Positions 35,633-45,010 of a DNA stretch of 64,000 nucleotides are shown here, piece after piece. How positions within the stretch are numbered: position 1 is the first letter of the stretch; each line of letters opens with the position of its first letter. Location: assembly GCA_003820375.1 (NCBI GenBank), contig RPQH01000007.1, positions 1 to 64,000 on the forward strand, in the 5' to 3' direction. Under the pieces are notes generated by a model, which ran no database searches, had not been told where the DNA came from, and was given only the letters and a program-made list of their open reading frames with translations. Both the position numbers and the translations under genes were made by a program. The DNA comes from Ignavibacteriota bacterium (GTDB lineage Bacteria; Bacteroidota; Ignavibacteria; Tepidaquicellales; OLB5).

Positions 35633-37095
35633 TTTAAATAATTCAAATCCTTCAATAATTTCATTGTTTTCTCTTGAGCAATATTTGCTATCTTTATTGG
35701 ATCAGCGTTTTTATTATTAATAATGACAGTTATTGCTTCCGAGATAATCCTACTTGCCTGAAATTCCAACAGAAAAGGAATTTTTTTTCCTGCTTCGCTA
35801 ATATCCGGCATTAAGATAGGCCGAACCCGTAGTGTGTCAAATAGAAAAGTGTTAACTTGTTCCGCCCAAGGTTTCCATCTTTGGTACAACGGCGTTTGCG
35901 TGTAGTTTTCATCATTTGCCATATTTTTAAAAATAGGAGTTAAATGAATTGGTACCTTTTTGGTAAATTCCAAATAATTCCTTTTTAAATAAAAAAACTT
36001 TAAAAATTCCTCCGAAAAAAATCTATTTGTTAAATCGCCAACATTCTTTTTTTCAGTACTCCTAAAAATTACAAAAGGTTCACAATCTATGGTCGAAATT
36101 GATTTCCCGTTATATGATGGTCCTACCGGCTGTTCCATTAACCCAAAAACATTTGGTGTAGCTTCAATTGAAGACAATTCTCTTTGATTGTTTACTATGT
36201 TCTCGATTGATTTAACAGCCCTTAAGTATGTTACTGGTACAATACTAACTTCATTTCTGCCAAGCCTATTGAACTGATCTAAATAAGACTGATTAGACCA
36301 CCCCGGATCTATGTATTCGGCTAATTCCTTGATAAATTGGAATGTTTCTATTGATTCTTTGCTATTTAATAATGGTTCGTATGAAACAGGTTCAAATAAC
36401 TTACCACCATTATTAACAAGTAGTTCAGAGAACCATTGGTCAATAAAAAATTGATCTGCCCCTGGCAGAATTACTTTTAATTTGTTATCACTACCTTGAA
36501 CCATTTTCTTAGTAAATACAATGAATTGAGCCCAAGTTTTCGGTAATGAATCAATGCCCAATTTCATCATGATATCTTTTCTATAAGAATATCCGGTTAT
36601 TCCAATTGCATGTGCTATACCATATTTTTTACCTTCGAATAGTTGAAGATTTTTTACACTTTCAAATATTGTATCCTTATTTTCGATTTCTATAGCTTCA
36701 ATTAAGCTATCAAGGGGCAATAAATATCCTTTGTTTAGAATTGAACTAAACATAAACGGTTCCAAATGAGCAATATCCGGTTCTGTTTGATTACTTAAAG
36801 CCAAGGTTATTTTTTGAGAAATAGAGTTCCATGGAATTGATTGAATATCAATATCTAAATCATAATTCGGGTAGCTAATTTTTATATTTTTTTTGAACTC
36901 CTCTCCAATATTCTTTAATTCCGCAACGGCTTCTTTATCCGTCTCAGTTTGCCAAATTTTTAGCGTTACCTTATAATTTGTTGTTTTCTTTGAACAAGCA
37001 TTTAATGTAAGTAACATTATAAGTAAAGCAATGCCGATAATGTGTTTCAAAAGCAACCTAATATTTTTATATCTCACTAACTTATTTTTCTTCAT
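35629..37095 (-). CDS. Extracellular solute-binding lipoprotein, family 1
   Basis: 488 residues. A basic N-terminus and hydrophobic stretch end in LLTLNACSKK, a lipobox with the acylated Cys at about 35. The body has the family 1 (maltose-binding type) pattern VTLKIWQTETDKEAVAEL, ISYPNYDLDIDIQSIPW, ALSNQTEPDIAHLEPFMF and RKDIMMKLGIDSLPKTWAQF. It should bind the substrate in the periplasm and deliver it to the two permeases. Carbohydrates are the usual ligands of the family, but the ligand cannot be read here. Overlaps the previous gene by 14 bases. Confidence 0.85.
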   Translation of the reverse strand: MKKNKLVRYKNIRLLLKHIIGIALLIMLLTLNACSKKTTNYKVTLKIWQTETDKEAVAELKNIGEEFKKNIKISYPNYDLDIDIQSIPWNSISQKITLALSNQTEPDIAHLEPFMFSSILNKGYLLPLDSLIEAIEIENKDTIFESVKNLQLFEGKKYGIAHAIGITGYSYRKDIMMKLGIDSLPKTWAQFIVFTKKMVQGSDNKLKVILPGADQFFIDQWFSELLVNNGGKLFEPVSYEPLLNSKESIETFQFIKELAEYIDPGWSNQSYLDQFNRLGRNEVSIVPVTYLRAVKSIENIVNNQRELSSIEATPNVFGLMEQPVGPSYNGKSISTIDCEPFVIFRSTEKKNVGDLTNRFFSEEFLKFFYLKRNYLEFTKKVPIHLTPIFKNMANDENYTQTPLYQRWKPWAEQVNTFLFDTLRVRPILMPDISEAGKKIPFLLEFQASRIISEAITVIINNKNADPIKIANIAQEKTMKLLKDLNYLK

Positions 37096-38383
37096 GGCTA
37101 TAACTTGTTTTATTATTTTTTATATTAACAATTTCTAGTAAAATTACAACAAATGTTTCTATTGTGATTATTGGTAGACAAAATAAAATAATACTGTCCT
37201 TTCCTCCATTCTTATCAATTATATACAAACTGGTTAGGCAAATCAGCAATAAGATGATGCACCAATATGCAATCATAAAATATCTTGATGTCCTTAGAAT
37301 TGTTAACTCTACAACTCTAATAAAGGATTTATTATTTATAATTTTATCAATATCTAGACAAATTAAATCAATTGTTGAGCGGAACTTAAGAAATTCAATT
37401 GTTGTGCTTGGATTTGTATTGTTTTTTTGGTTTTTAAAAATTATTTCATTCTTGGTATTAAAAAAAATAACCGCAATAATTAATACTACTAAAATTGGCA
37501 AAATAGTATCACTTAGAAAACTTTCAACAGGAACGCTAAACAATGGAACAAATATTTTTTTAGAATAAATATCCTTGTAATCATCGATGATTAGATTTTC
37601 AAGAAAATCTTTTAAACGATATAAATCTGATATATGTCTGACTTGAAAGGGGGGAAATGTGTTATTAGCTATTGTCTTGTATCCTTCTATCCCATTATCT
37701 GGTGAAGCTTGAATAAGGTCTTTATTAATTGGCGTATATCTTTGGAAAATATCCTTTAGTGGTAAAAAAGACTGTGTCAAAGAATTGCTCAATATAAAAC
37801 CATTATCAGAGTATAAATCTTTAGCATCTTTTCTATCCAAAATACTTAGTTCCTGGACTAAAATCTCATCATCGGGGACCAAATAAAGATTTTGAAACAT
37901 AAGTAATATCTTCTCTAGTTTACTTAATATTTCTAAATCTACTGATGTGTCTGATACAACATTGTCACTCTTCTCAAATGAATAGTTAATTTCATCGCAT
38001 AGTTTTATTATATTATATAATGAATCAACAAAGGAATATTTATTAGTCCCCTTATATGTAGTTTTTAATGTTGGTATAATCCTTTGATCAAATTTTAATA
38101 AATTCGTTACAAAACTATTATAATTTCGTAAATCATTATCATTTTTTAGTTGATAATAGTATGAAGAAAGATTAATGAATTGTGGCAATATTAACTCAAG
38201 ATCGGTTTTGTAACCTTTATATCTATTCATTTCATTAGAAATTTGGATTGGTCTATAATAGAAAAAGATAAAATAAAAAAATGAAATAAATAAAATCAAA
38301 ATTAAAAGTTTATTTGTGATGGACCTTATATTTTTTATATATTCAAAAAAATAACTATTTTCAACATTCTTTATTGCTATCAT
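37082..38383 (-). CDS. Membrane protein of unknown function, first gene of the importer operon
   Basis: 433 residues. One membrane segment at about 24-47 (LLILILFISFFYFIFFYY), a 240-residue soluble domain presumably outside the cytoplasm, then three more hydrophobic segments (about 288-310, 365-388, 398-420). The arrangement TM, large external domain, TM recalls sensor proteins, but no histidine-kinase or cyclase domain follows. Its end overlaps the solute-binding gene by 14 bases, so it belongs to the operon. It could be an accessory or sensing subunit of the importer. No family recognised. Confidence 0.65.
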   Translation of the reverse strand: MIAIKNVENSYFFEYIKNIRSITNKLLILILFISFFYFIFFYYRPIQISNEMNRYKGYKTDLELILPQFINLSSYYYQLKNDNDLRNYNSFVTNLLKFDQRIIPTLKTTYKGTNKYSFVDSLYNIIKLCDEINYSFEKSDNVVSDTSVDLEILSKLEKILLMFQNLYLVPDDEILVQELSILDRKDAKDLYSDNGFILSNSLTQSFLPLKDIFQRYTPINKDLIQASPDNGIEGYKTIANNTFPPFQVRHISDLYRLKDFLENLIIDDYKDIYSKKIFVPLFSVPVESFLSDTILPILVVLIIAVIFFNTKNEIIFKNQKNNTNPSTTIEFLKFRSTIDLICLDIDKIINNKSFIRVVELTILRTSRYFMIAYWCIILLLICLTSLYIIDKNGGKDSIILFCLPIITIETFVVILLEIVNIKNNKTSYSHEEK

Positions 38384-38621
38384 GACTATATCTAAATAGC
38401 TAAAATAAATTCTTGAAATATGATCTGTTTTTCAGAGTGCAAATTCTTTTTATAAGTCAATATGTTTAAAGAATTAATTTGTTTCTATAAAATAGTTCTA
38501 TATTTATAATCGTGATAATAATTTAATACACAGTTAAAAAAACATTTCATTTCTCAAGAAACAGTCTTTTTTGTATTTGAGGTATAAAAAATGCGTATTA
38601 GTATTAATAACAATAGACTTG

Positions 38622-38960
38622 TTAAGAGAGTCCAAATTTTCGCTTTACCCATCTTGTGTCGGCTGGTCTCAAACTTCCTCTCGTTTCATCTTTGCTAAGT
38701 TTCCATACCACTAAATAATATTCGGAATTTCTTGATAAATGTTTCTTTAAAATCTTTTCTATAGCATCAAATAACTTGTTTGATGTAAAACCGAAACCTG
38801 TAAAAATCCAGGTGGTATCTAATATCCATCGGGCATTGTCTTTAAATTTATCCTTTATTTCATCAACGATCTTTTCATGTGCGCCTTCAGGTGCTTTTTC
38901 TAAATCAAATCCTATGAAATAAAATTGCCTTAAATCTGTTAATTTCAACATTGCCGCCAT
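38622..38960 (-). CDS. Small SinR/Cas2-like ferredoxin-fold protein, second copy
   Basis: 112 residues with a strong Shine-Dalgarno (AAGGAGGATAAA) before the ATG at 38960. QFYFIGFDLEKAPEGAHEKI, RWILDTTWIFTGFGFTSNKL, a LVVWKL strand and the C-terminal LRPADTRWVKRKFG correspond to the protein at 23163 (MRPNDQKWFSSKFG). The two are diverged paralogues 15 kb apart. Function unknown. Confidence 0.6.
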   Translation of the reverse strand: MAAMLKLTDLRQFYFIGFDLEKAPEGAHEKIVDEIKDKFKDNARWILDTTWIFTGFGFTSNKLFDAIEKILKKHLSRNSEYYLVVWKLSKDETRGSLRPADTRWVKRKFGLS

Positions 38961-39039
38961 TTTATCCTCCTTGAAACTGTTAAAGTTTATGCAATTTCGA
39001 GTTAGTATTAATAGATAAATTTTAGTATTTTTTTAATTT

Positions 39040-39252
39040 CTATTTGCAAATCCAATAATCAACTCCACCATGGCCAGAGCAAGCTCCTGACCCAGTGGCA
39101 TTTGAAGTTGTTCCATCTTTGCAGACTGTCCCTGTTCTGTTTTCAGGCGCACAATCACCTGCAGAATCAGGATCGTCTTTACACGATATGAGAAAAATGG
39201 TAGATAGTATTATTGCTACAACTATAGTTCGAATATAGTTAGCCACTCTCAC
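39040..39252 (-). CDS. Small lipoprotein with DUF3761-like cysteine/HGGV motif
   Basis: 70 residues. The start is a GTG overlapping the previous stop by four bases. A hydrophobic segment ends in FLISCKDD, a lipobox. The mature part has CKDGTTSNATGSGACSGHGG followed by VDYWICK; the CxDGTxS...C..HGGV pattern is that of DUF3761 small secreted proteins. Four Cys after the lipidated one could form disulfides. Predicted to be anchored to a membrane facing the periplasm or outside. Function unknown. Confidence 0.65.
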   Translation of the reverse strand: MRVANYIRTIVVAIILSTIFLISCKDDPDSAGDCAPENRTGTVCKDGTTSNATGSGACSGHGGVDYWICK

Positions 39253-39542
39253 AACTCATCAAGATTATCCTGCGTTGTCTTATCTCGCACTGTTTTAATG
39301 TAATATATACCGATTAAATACTCAGTTATTACGCGAGCGCCTTTTTTCAAGCCGCCATTGTTCGGCGGTGCACTGTAAATGACTTTCCCGAAACGGCTTA
39401 AATCATTTACCACTTCACTTCTTGTTTTTTCAGTGCCGTCCTTTCGGTACAAGCTTGTCGTTGTTTTTACTTTTTCGATATGTTTTTTATTTGTGGAGCT
39501 ATAGAGCACTTCATATATGTAGTAATCTATCGCTTCCGGCAT
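39249..39542 (-). CDS. DUF3892 family protein
   Basis: 97 residues. The features KTRSEVVNDLSRFGKVIYSA, a central G-rich turn, and YYIKTVRDKTTQDNLDEL match DUF3892, where the C-terminal YIxTxxDxTxxDNL is conserved. Another DUF3892 protein is at 41819. Function of the family is unknown. Its stop overlaps the start of the lipoprotein gene by four bases, so the two are coupled. Confidence 0.7.
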   Translation of the reverse strand: MPEAIDYYIYEVLYSSTNKKHIEKVKTTTSLYRKDGTEKTRSEVVNDLSRFGKVIYSAPPNNGGLKKGARVITEYLIGIYYIKTVRDKTTQDNLDEL

Positions 39543-39651
39543 ATGTTTAGATTTGTTTAGTTGATATAATTAGTTATTTAATAAAGCAGGTGATACGTTT
39601 GAGCCCAATAGTCACTTTTCAGACTTCAAACTTGCAAATATATACAATGTG

Positions 39652-39843
39652 TCAGTCAGGGACGGGAACCAATGAATCCTGGATTCTTTGCCTCAATTCC
39701 GGCGAATCCTGATAGCCATGCTCCTCAAGCTCATGAGTGATCGCATCATTCACAATGACTGTCTCATCCTCAACTATTTCAAACGGGCAAGCCGCAGGAT
39801 TTTGCTGATTAAAATTCTGGCATGAAAACTTCATTAATGCCAT
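39652..39843 (-). CDS. DUF1059-like small protein, second copy
   Basis: 63 residues: MKFSCQNFNQQNPAACPFEI, then VIVNDAITHELEEHGYQDSP and a helical tail QRIQDSLVPVPD. It is clearly homologous to the 14402 protein (same spacing of the two Cys, the HG, and xSPELRQxIxDSL). A good Shine-Dalgarno (AAAAGGAG) lies before the ATG. It is divergent from the helical-family gene at 40068. Confidence 0.7.
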   Translation of the reverse strand: MALMKFSCQNFNQQNPAACPFEIVEDETVIVNDAITHELEEHGYQDSPELRQRIQDSLVPVPD

Positions 39844-39847
39844 ATTA

Positions 39848-40051
39848 TTACTCCTTTTCTTTTATTTTGTATGTAAGCGGGTTTGATATATCTTCAACAT
39901 CTGGCTTTTCAAAGATTGTAGCAAGTATATCGCTTATTTTTTTAATTTGCCAAAGACAAATTAAAGGGCATGTTGCCACCGGGTAATGAAATAATCTAAA
40001 GGTATGGATAATTACGGAAATAGGAAGTAATTTTACGTAAAATGTTGCCAT
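39848..40051 (-). CDS. Doubtful small ORF upstream of the DUF1059-like gene
   Basis: 67 codons from an ATG, ending in a charged tail (KPDVEDISNPLTYKIKEKE) four bases before the DUF1059-like start. It occupies nearly the whole intergenic space to the divergent gene at 40068 (16 bases left for a promoter). The equivalent space at 14588-14796 has no such ORF. It may be real but is more likely regulatory DNA. Confidence 0.25.
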   Translation of the reverse strand: MATFYVKLLPISVIIHTFRLFHYPVATCPLICLWQIKKISDILATIFEKPDVEDISNPLTYKIKEKE

Positions 40052-40067
40052 TAATCAGAAAATCAAT

Positions 40068-41534
40068 ATGAAACAGACAAAATTATTTACTATGCTTGCC
40101 GCTTTAAGTAAGCCTGAGTTTTCACGGCTCGGTAAATTCCTGCACTCGCCTTATTATAATGACAGCCACTGTAATATCAGCTTGTTTGAGTTTTTAAAGC
40201 CATACTATCCATTGTTTAGGGATGCTCAATTTACTAAAGAAGCAATATTTCAAAGCATATATCCTGATGAACCATATAACGATGCCAAGCTGAGAGACCG
40301 GTGCACGCATCTTCTAAAGCTTGTGAAAACATTTTTGGCAGTTGAAAAATATAATGCCTCCTCTTTCGATATTAACAAAAATAAGATATCAGCTTTACTT
40401 GAAAAGGGATTTGGAAATATGCTTGAAAATGAGTTCAACGATGCTTTTAAATATTTACAAGATCAGCAAGTGCAGGATGAAACATATTATCTGAACAAGT
40501 ATCAGCTTTTAAACCTCCGCCGGCAATCAGAAGATTTGATCATAAGCAAAAGAAATGAAGTATATAATGATATTCAGGAGGAAATTGATGCGATGATTCA
40601 TTTCTTTCTTATTGCCTTACTAAAAGAATACTCATACATTACCGATACCATGCGCCACGTCAATATTGATCACGAATACAAGTTCATTGAATCAATTATT
40701 GATCACGTCTCGGGAAGAGGGGAGCGATATAAAGATAACGCCTTTATCAATGTCTATGGCTCTTTTTTCCACATATACAAAAGTAAGCCTGATCCAACAC
40801 TTATATTAAAAATACGTGATTTACTCTTTTGTTATAAAGACAGGCTGCAAAAGGATATATTTAATAACCTATTTATTGAGCTATATAACCAGACAAAGCG
40901 TTGGCAGTCGCAAGGAGTAAAGGAAATGGGGTCAGTCAGTTTTAAACTGACTGAAGACATGCTCCAGTTCGGGGTCTTATTAAAAGAAGACGGCAAGATG
41001 ACCGCCCACACATACACAAACATTGTGGCAACCGCTGTGCGGGATAACTACATTGACTGGGCAGAACAGTTCATACGCGATTATATTTATCAGGTAAAAC
41101 CCAGAGAACAGAAAAATGCGTATTTCTATAACATGGCAGTACTATGGTATATGAAAGGCTATGGCAAAGATTATTTTACCAGGCAAGACGCCTATGACAA
41201 GTCCATTGAATGTTTACAGAAAGTAAAAAGCGAAGATTTTTACTACATGACAAGAATCAAAAACCATGAACTCAAGGTATTTTATGAGACAGGTAAATAT
41301 GATAAAGTTTTATCATTAATCGATTCATACCACCATTTTCTTAAGCGAAATACAATCATGACAAAACACTTAAAAGAGCGGTACCATAATTTTATTATTT
41401 ACCTTCAGCAACTCGTTAAATTGATGTTCAAGCCTGACCAATTTTTACTCGAAAAACTCAATAAAGACATTCAAAATAACAGCCATACGGAATACAAAGG
41501 ATGGTTATTAGAGCAAATCAGAATCCAAAGCTAA
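40068..41534 (+). CDS. Helical protein, third member of the roughly 490-residue family
   Basis: 488 residues, helical. N-terminal family pattern: SKPEFSRLGKFLHSPYYNDS, LFEFLKPYYPLFRDAQFT, IFQSIYPDEPYNDAKLRD and HLLKLVKTFLAVEKYN. It also shares EQKNAYFYNMAVLWYMKGYG and SEDFYYMTRIKNHELKVFYE with the 14797 protein, so it is the closer relative of that copy. Codon use appears richer in G+C than in the 14797 and 17128 copies, suggesting a separate acquisition. It is divergent from a DUF1059-like gene and followed by a DUF3892 gene. Function unknown. Confidence 0.7.
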   Translation: MKQTKLFTMLAALSKPEFSRLGKFLHSPYYNDSHCNISLFEFLKPYYPLFRDAQFTKEAIFQSIYPDEPYNDAKLRDRCTHLLKLVKTFLAVEKYNASSFDINKNKISALLEKGFGNMLENEFNDAFKYLQDQQVQDETYYLNKYQLLNLRRQSEDLIISKRNEVYNDIQEEIDAMIHFFLIALLKEYSYITDTMRHVNIDHEYKFIESIIDHVSGRGERYKDNAFINVYGSFFHIYKSKPDPTLILKIRDLLFCYKDRLQKDIFNNLFIELYNQTKRWQSQGVKEMGSVSFKLTEDMLQFGVLLKEDGKMTAHTYTNIVATAVRDNYIDWAEQFIRDYIYQVKPREQKNAYFYNMAVLWYMKGYGKDYFTRQDAYDKSIECLQKVKSEDFYYMTRIKNHELKVFYETGKYDKVLSLIDSYHHFLKRNTIMTKHLKERYHNFIIYLQQLVKLMFKPDQFLLEKLNKDIQNNSHTEYKGWLLEQIRIQS

Positions 41535-41818
41535 CGCACTTTACGCTGGTACTATCTTGCGGTGTTCAGTGGCATTCAATAAGGCATTCGCATATCTCGG
41601 CAGGCAATAATAAATCACGATATATTTCATAAAAGTTGCGCTATTTTCTTTACTCACAAATAACAACCCATTTAAAACAGACATATGTACAAGTGGTGGC
41701 AACAACAAGCAAGATTTGTCTTTGCTATGGAGTTGTTTTTTTTATAAATTATATCGTTTTTCAACCTTTTACTTATAAACCATGTAATCTCTTTAACTTC
41801 TAACATCAAAACAAAATT

Positions 41819-42139
41819 ATGGCACAATATAGAATATCCGGAGTCTGGAAGGACACAAACAAAATAATTACACATTATGCCTGCCATACGGTATATGAAA
41901 GCTCAACCTCAACATCAAGGGCAAATAAGATAACTAAAGCCGATGCTATCACCCTGTTGGAAACACACGGAAACAGTGCTACGACGTGGGTATGGAATTA
42001 TAAACGTGCAATTTGGGATATCGGTGAAAAGGTGGAAGTTATCAATGGCAGATATGGAAAGTACTTACGATCAAATCCTGACAACACATTGACTGATAAT
42101 TTAGAGCATCTCATTGACTTCGATTGGATAGCGCCTTAA
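41819..42139 (+). CDS. DUF3892 family protein, second copy
   Basis: 106 residues with the full DUF3892 pattern: MAQYRISGVWKDTNKIITHY, KITKADAITLLETHGNSATT, WNYKRAIWDIGEKVEVINGR and YLRSNPDNTLTDNLEHLIDF. Small cytosolic protein of unknown function. It lies 280 bases after the helical-family gene on the same strand. Confidence 0.8.
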   Translation: MAQYRISGVWKDTNKIITHYACHTVYESSTSTSRANKITKADAITLLETHGNSATTWVWNYKRAIWDIGEKVEVINGRYGKYLRSNPDNTLTDNLEHLIDFDWIAP

Positions 42140-42588
42140 TAATTTGACATTAGAATTTAGACGATAACTTATAGTTGTTGGATTATCCAATAGAAACGGT
42201 ATATAAAGTTTATCTTAGTTAATAAGAAAATAACTTTAAATCTTATTAATATGATTTAGCATTAAAATAATTTATCTAATTATTCATAGAATGCTTTTTA
42301 TACATAGTTTTTTGCAGCAACAGTATTATTTGTAAGTAGAGTAGGATATTTAAGCTAAATCCAACAATATTTTTTCGGTTAATTTGCAGTCATTTAGTAA
42401 AGGATAATTAGTAAAAATATAATAATTTAAATCATGAATTTACATTGTATTTGTATGAGGTGTTTTGCTCAAGGCAAATTACACCCCTTTTTTTGTATAC
42501 ATTTTGGCAAGATTTATCAAGGTTATTAGCATTGTTATTGAAACATCAACAAATGAATATCTAGCACTTAAAAATAAATAAACATTAG
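42140..42588. other. Intergenic region with an isolated terminator
   Basis: About 450 AT-rich bases. The only feature seen is a terminator-like hairpin at 42459-42494, 320 bases after the DUF3892 gene. It could end a small RNA. No coding ORF was accepted. Confidence 0.5.
42459..42494 (+). terminator. Intrinsic terminator-like hairpin
   Basis: GGTGT pairs with ACACC and TTTGC with GCAAA, with a small bulge, followed by seven T residues. It is far from any upstream coding gene and may terminate an unannotated small transcript. Confidence 0.55.
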
Positions 42589-44934
42589 ATGAATAGAAGT
42601 CTCGTTAGTATTTTTAGAATTTTAGGAAGAGCTTGTTGGTACGCTATAACAACAGGCTCTGTTCTCCTTACAGGTTACATTTTGGGACTTAAAGGCAAGC
42701 CCTTAACTTTTGAAGCAATATTACTAGGTGTCCCATTCTTTTTTTCTATTGGTTTTTTTATGGTTTATTCAATTTGTTTTCACTACTCAGATAAGGAATT
42801 GATGGCAGACGAGAATCAATTGCGCTTAACACAAAATGAATCTATTTTTATGGTTTTTTTCTTTTTAAGCATTCCCTTTTCAGTAATACTATCATTAATA
42901 TACCTCATTGTAACTGGAAATTGGCCGTCAGTTGGAATCTTATTGGCTTCCGGTTTATATGCTATACTCTTTTGTGTTTATGGTTTTTTTCTTTTGAACC
43001 AATTTCGTAAAGATAAAAAAACTTTATCTGACAACCCTCAAGCTAAAAAAAATCTTACAATTAGGCATCGAATTATTTGGCCTACCATTTTTACTGTTGG
43101 ATTTAGCTTATACTATGGAATGTTCTTTGAAAATTTCAACAAAGGGGACACTTATCCTTATTATCCAATTATCATTTTAATATTTTATATTATAGGTTCA
43201 GAGCGCATTAAAAATCCTAAGTTTTTTTTAACTGTTAGCATGTTTGCAACATTTCTGGCTATTTTTGTGCCAATAATTTTAAGCTCTTTAAAATTATACC
43301 CAGAAATTGCAGAGGTCGGTTTTTCTGTCTTCTCATGTATAGCAATTTCTGGTTATCTAGCAGTTTTCGAGTCATGGAGAATGACTTCTTTTGAAAGAAA
43401 TATGGGAAGACATACTACGAACTACGATTCCAAAGAAAATAAGAAAATAACAGCTCCTCTTTATGAGCTTTGGGAAGTATACTATTTTAGTACTCTTGGC
43501 ATTTTAACTTTTTTTATTTGTATTTTACCGTTTACTTATATTTTCACTGATTATGAACTCCTTTTTTTTATTTTATTTTCTGCTCATGCCATAGCGGCAT
43601 TAATAATCTGGTGTATTTTAGGTCAAAGTCCCAGTATTAATCACATTTGTTTTATTAAAACCAAAACGATGCAACTTCAAACTTGTTGGATTATAATAAA
43701 GGTTCTTATGGGTTCTATTTTCTTAGTTATTTTATTCCTACTTACCTTTCTCAATACTTCTACATCTTCTGTTGAGTTTATTCCTATTATCATATATCCA
43801 GTTATATTAGGCATCTTTTTATTTCTTCTTTATAGATATATCGTAAGTCCTGCAGGAACTGAATTTAAATACAGCCACAATAATTTTGATAGTAGAAACT
43901 GGCTTTGGCTATGGGTTTTTCTCACTAATCAATTAAATTATCTCAGATTAGCAGCCATTTTATCATATTTTTTAATTATTCCTGTATTATATTTGAAGGC
44001 CAAAAATCCTTCATTAGCCTACAAGGCTGATTGTGCATTTTTATTTTACATTATTATAATTATTTTGGCTTTCGGTTTTGAAACTTTGTTTTATTGCAAG
44101 AAAAAATCAATTATGAACAATACATTGAAAAAATTACTAGGAATAGGTCATACTACCAGAATTACAACTTCAACAGTTATTAGTTTGATTGTTTTGTTTC
44201 CTAATCTCGGAAACTCTAATGAATTATTTAATCATTTATTTTTAGCAATAAATTTATTGTTTACATCTATGGGAGGGTTTGCTTTAAATGATTATTTTGA
44301 TATGGAAAAGGATATAATTAACAAACCACACCGCCCTATTCCAAGCGGAAAGATAACCCGTAGAACAACATTAATTGTAGCAATTATCTTGTTATTCTTA
44401 AGTTCTGTTTTTTCACTTTATAATACTATTACTGCACCACAAGGATATATGCAAATCGTATTCCTGATCGCCATGATAGTATATAATTACTTTACCAAAC
44501 ACTTAGCAACTTATAAAACTGTGTATACAGCGTTAGTATCCGCCTTGGTGGTCGCCCATACTATTTTTATAAATTATTTTGACAAAATTTTTATATTATT
44601 ACCTTTTGCTTCCTTTTTTTTCATATTAGGTCGTGAGATATTTATGGATATTTTAGATATGAAAGGAGATAAGAAATCTGGCATTTTCACTTTGCCAATT
44701 CGATTTGGTGTAAAGAAATCTTCTATTGCAGGTTTCCTATTTCTTATTATAGGAACAATTCTAATTTTCCCACTTTTCCTTAAGGAAAAGGATTTAATTC
44801 GTGGAGGTATAATAATTACTTCTATCATATTGTTTTCTGTTTTTTGGTATTACGGAACAACAACTCAAAAAAAGATTGCAATTATTTACTTATGGGTTCC
44901 GATGATTATCGGTCTAACTACTCTTTTTCTATGA
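42589..44934 (+). CDS. Large polytopic membrane protein with C-terminal UbiA prenyltransferase domain
   Basis: 781 residues. About 14 hydrophobic segments fill residues 1-500 and match no known family by eye. The last 270 residues are a UbiA-type prenyltransferase: first Asp-rich motif NDYFDMEKD at about 566, IPSGKITRRT after it, second motif REIFMDILDMKGD at about 680-692, then SGIFTLPIRFG. UbiA enzymes attach an isoprenoid chain to an aromatic or sugar acceptor within the membrane and are normally about 290 residues. A 500-residue N-terminal membrane extension is unusual and could make or bind the acceptor. No neighbouring biosynthesis genes were found. Confidence 0.75.
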   Translation: MNRSLVSIFRILGRACWYAITTGSVLLTGYILGLKGKPLTFEAILLGVPFFFSIGFFMVYSICFHYSDKELMADENQLRLTQNESIFMVFFFLSIPFSVILSLIYLIVTGNWPSVGILLASGLYAILFCVYGFFLLNQFRKDKKTLSDNPQAKKNLTIRHRIIWPTIFTVGFSLYYGMFFENFNKGDTYPYYPIIILIFYIIGSERIKNPKFFLTVSMFATFLAIFVPIILSSLKLYPEIAEVGFSVFSCIAISGYLAVFESWRMTSFERNMGRHTTNYDSKENKKITAPLYELWEVYYFSTLGILTFFICILPFTYIFTDYELLFFILFSAHAIAALIIWCILGQSPSINHICFIKTKTMQLQTCWIIIKVLMGSIFLVILFLLTFLNTSTSSVEFIPIIIYPVILGIFLFLLYRYIVSPAGTEFKYSHNNFDSRNWLWLWVFLTNQLNYLRLAAILSYFLIIPVLYLKAKNPSLAYKADCAFLFYIIIIILAFGFETLFYCKKKSIMNNTLKKLLGIGHTTRITTSTVISLIVLFPNLGNSNELFNHLFLAINLLFTSMGGFALNDYFDMEKDIINKPHRPIPSGKITRRTTLIVAIILLFLSSVFSLYNTITAPQGYMQIVFLIAMIVYNYFTKHLATYKTVYTALVSALVVAHTIFINYFDKIFILLPFASFFFILGREIFMDILDMKGDKKSGIFTLPIRFGVKKSSIAGFLFLIIGTILIFPLFLKEKDLIRGGIIITSIILFSVFWYYGTTTQKKIAIIYLWVPMIIGLTTLFL

Positions 44935-44975
44935 GATTGTAACATAGAAACGCAACTGAGTTTCCCTGTAATAAA

Positions 44976-45008
44976 AAACCTTTAAGTACTTTGACTCAAA
45001 GGTTTAAG
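44976..45008. terminator. Bidirectional terminator between convergent genes
   Basis: AAACCTTT and AAAGGTTT form a stem, with A and T runs outside. It lies between the UbiA gene (plus) and the 45011 gene (minus) and can serve both. Confidence 0.65.
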
Positions 45009-45010
45009 TT

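Noticed and set aside
42435-42530. Short ORF beginning MNLHCICMRCF before the UbiA gene
   Set aside because: It runs through the terminator hairpin, has no ribosome-binding site and no plausible protein pattern.
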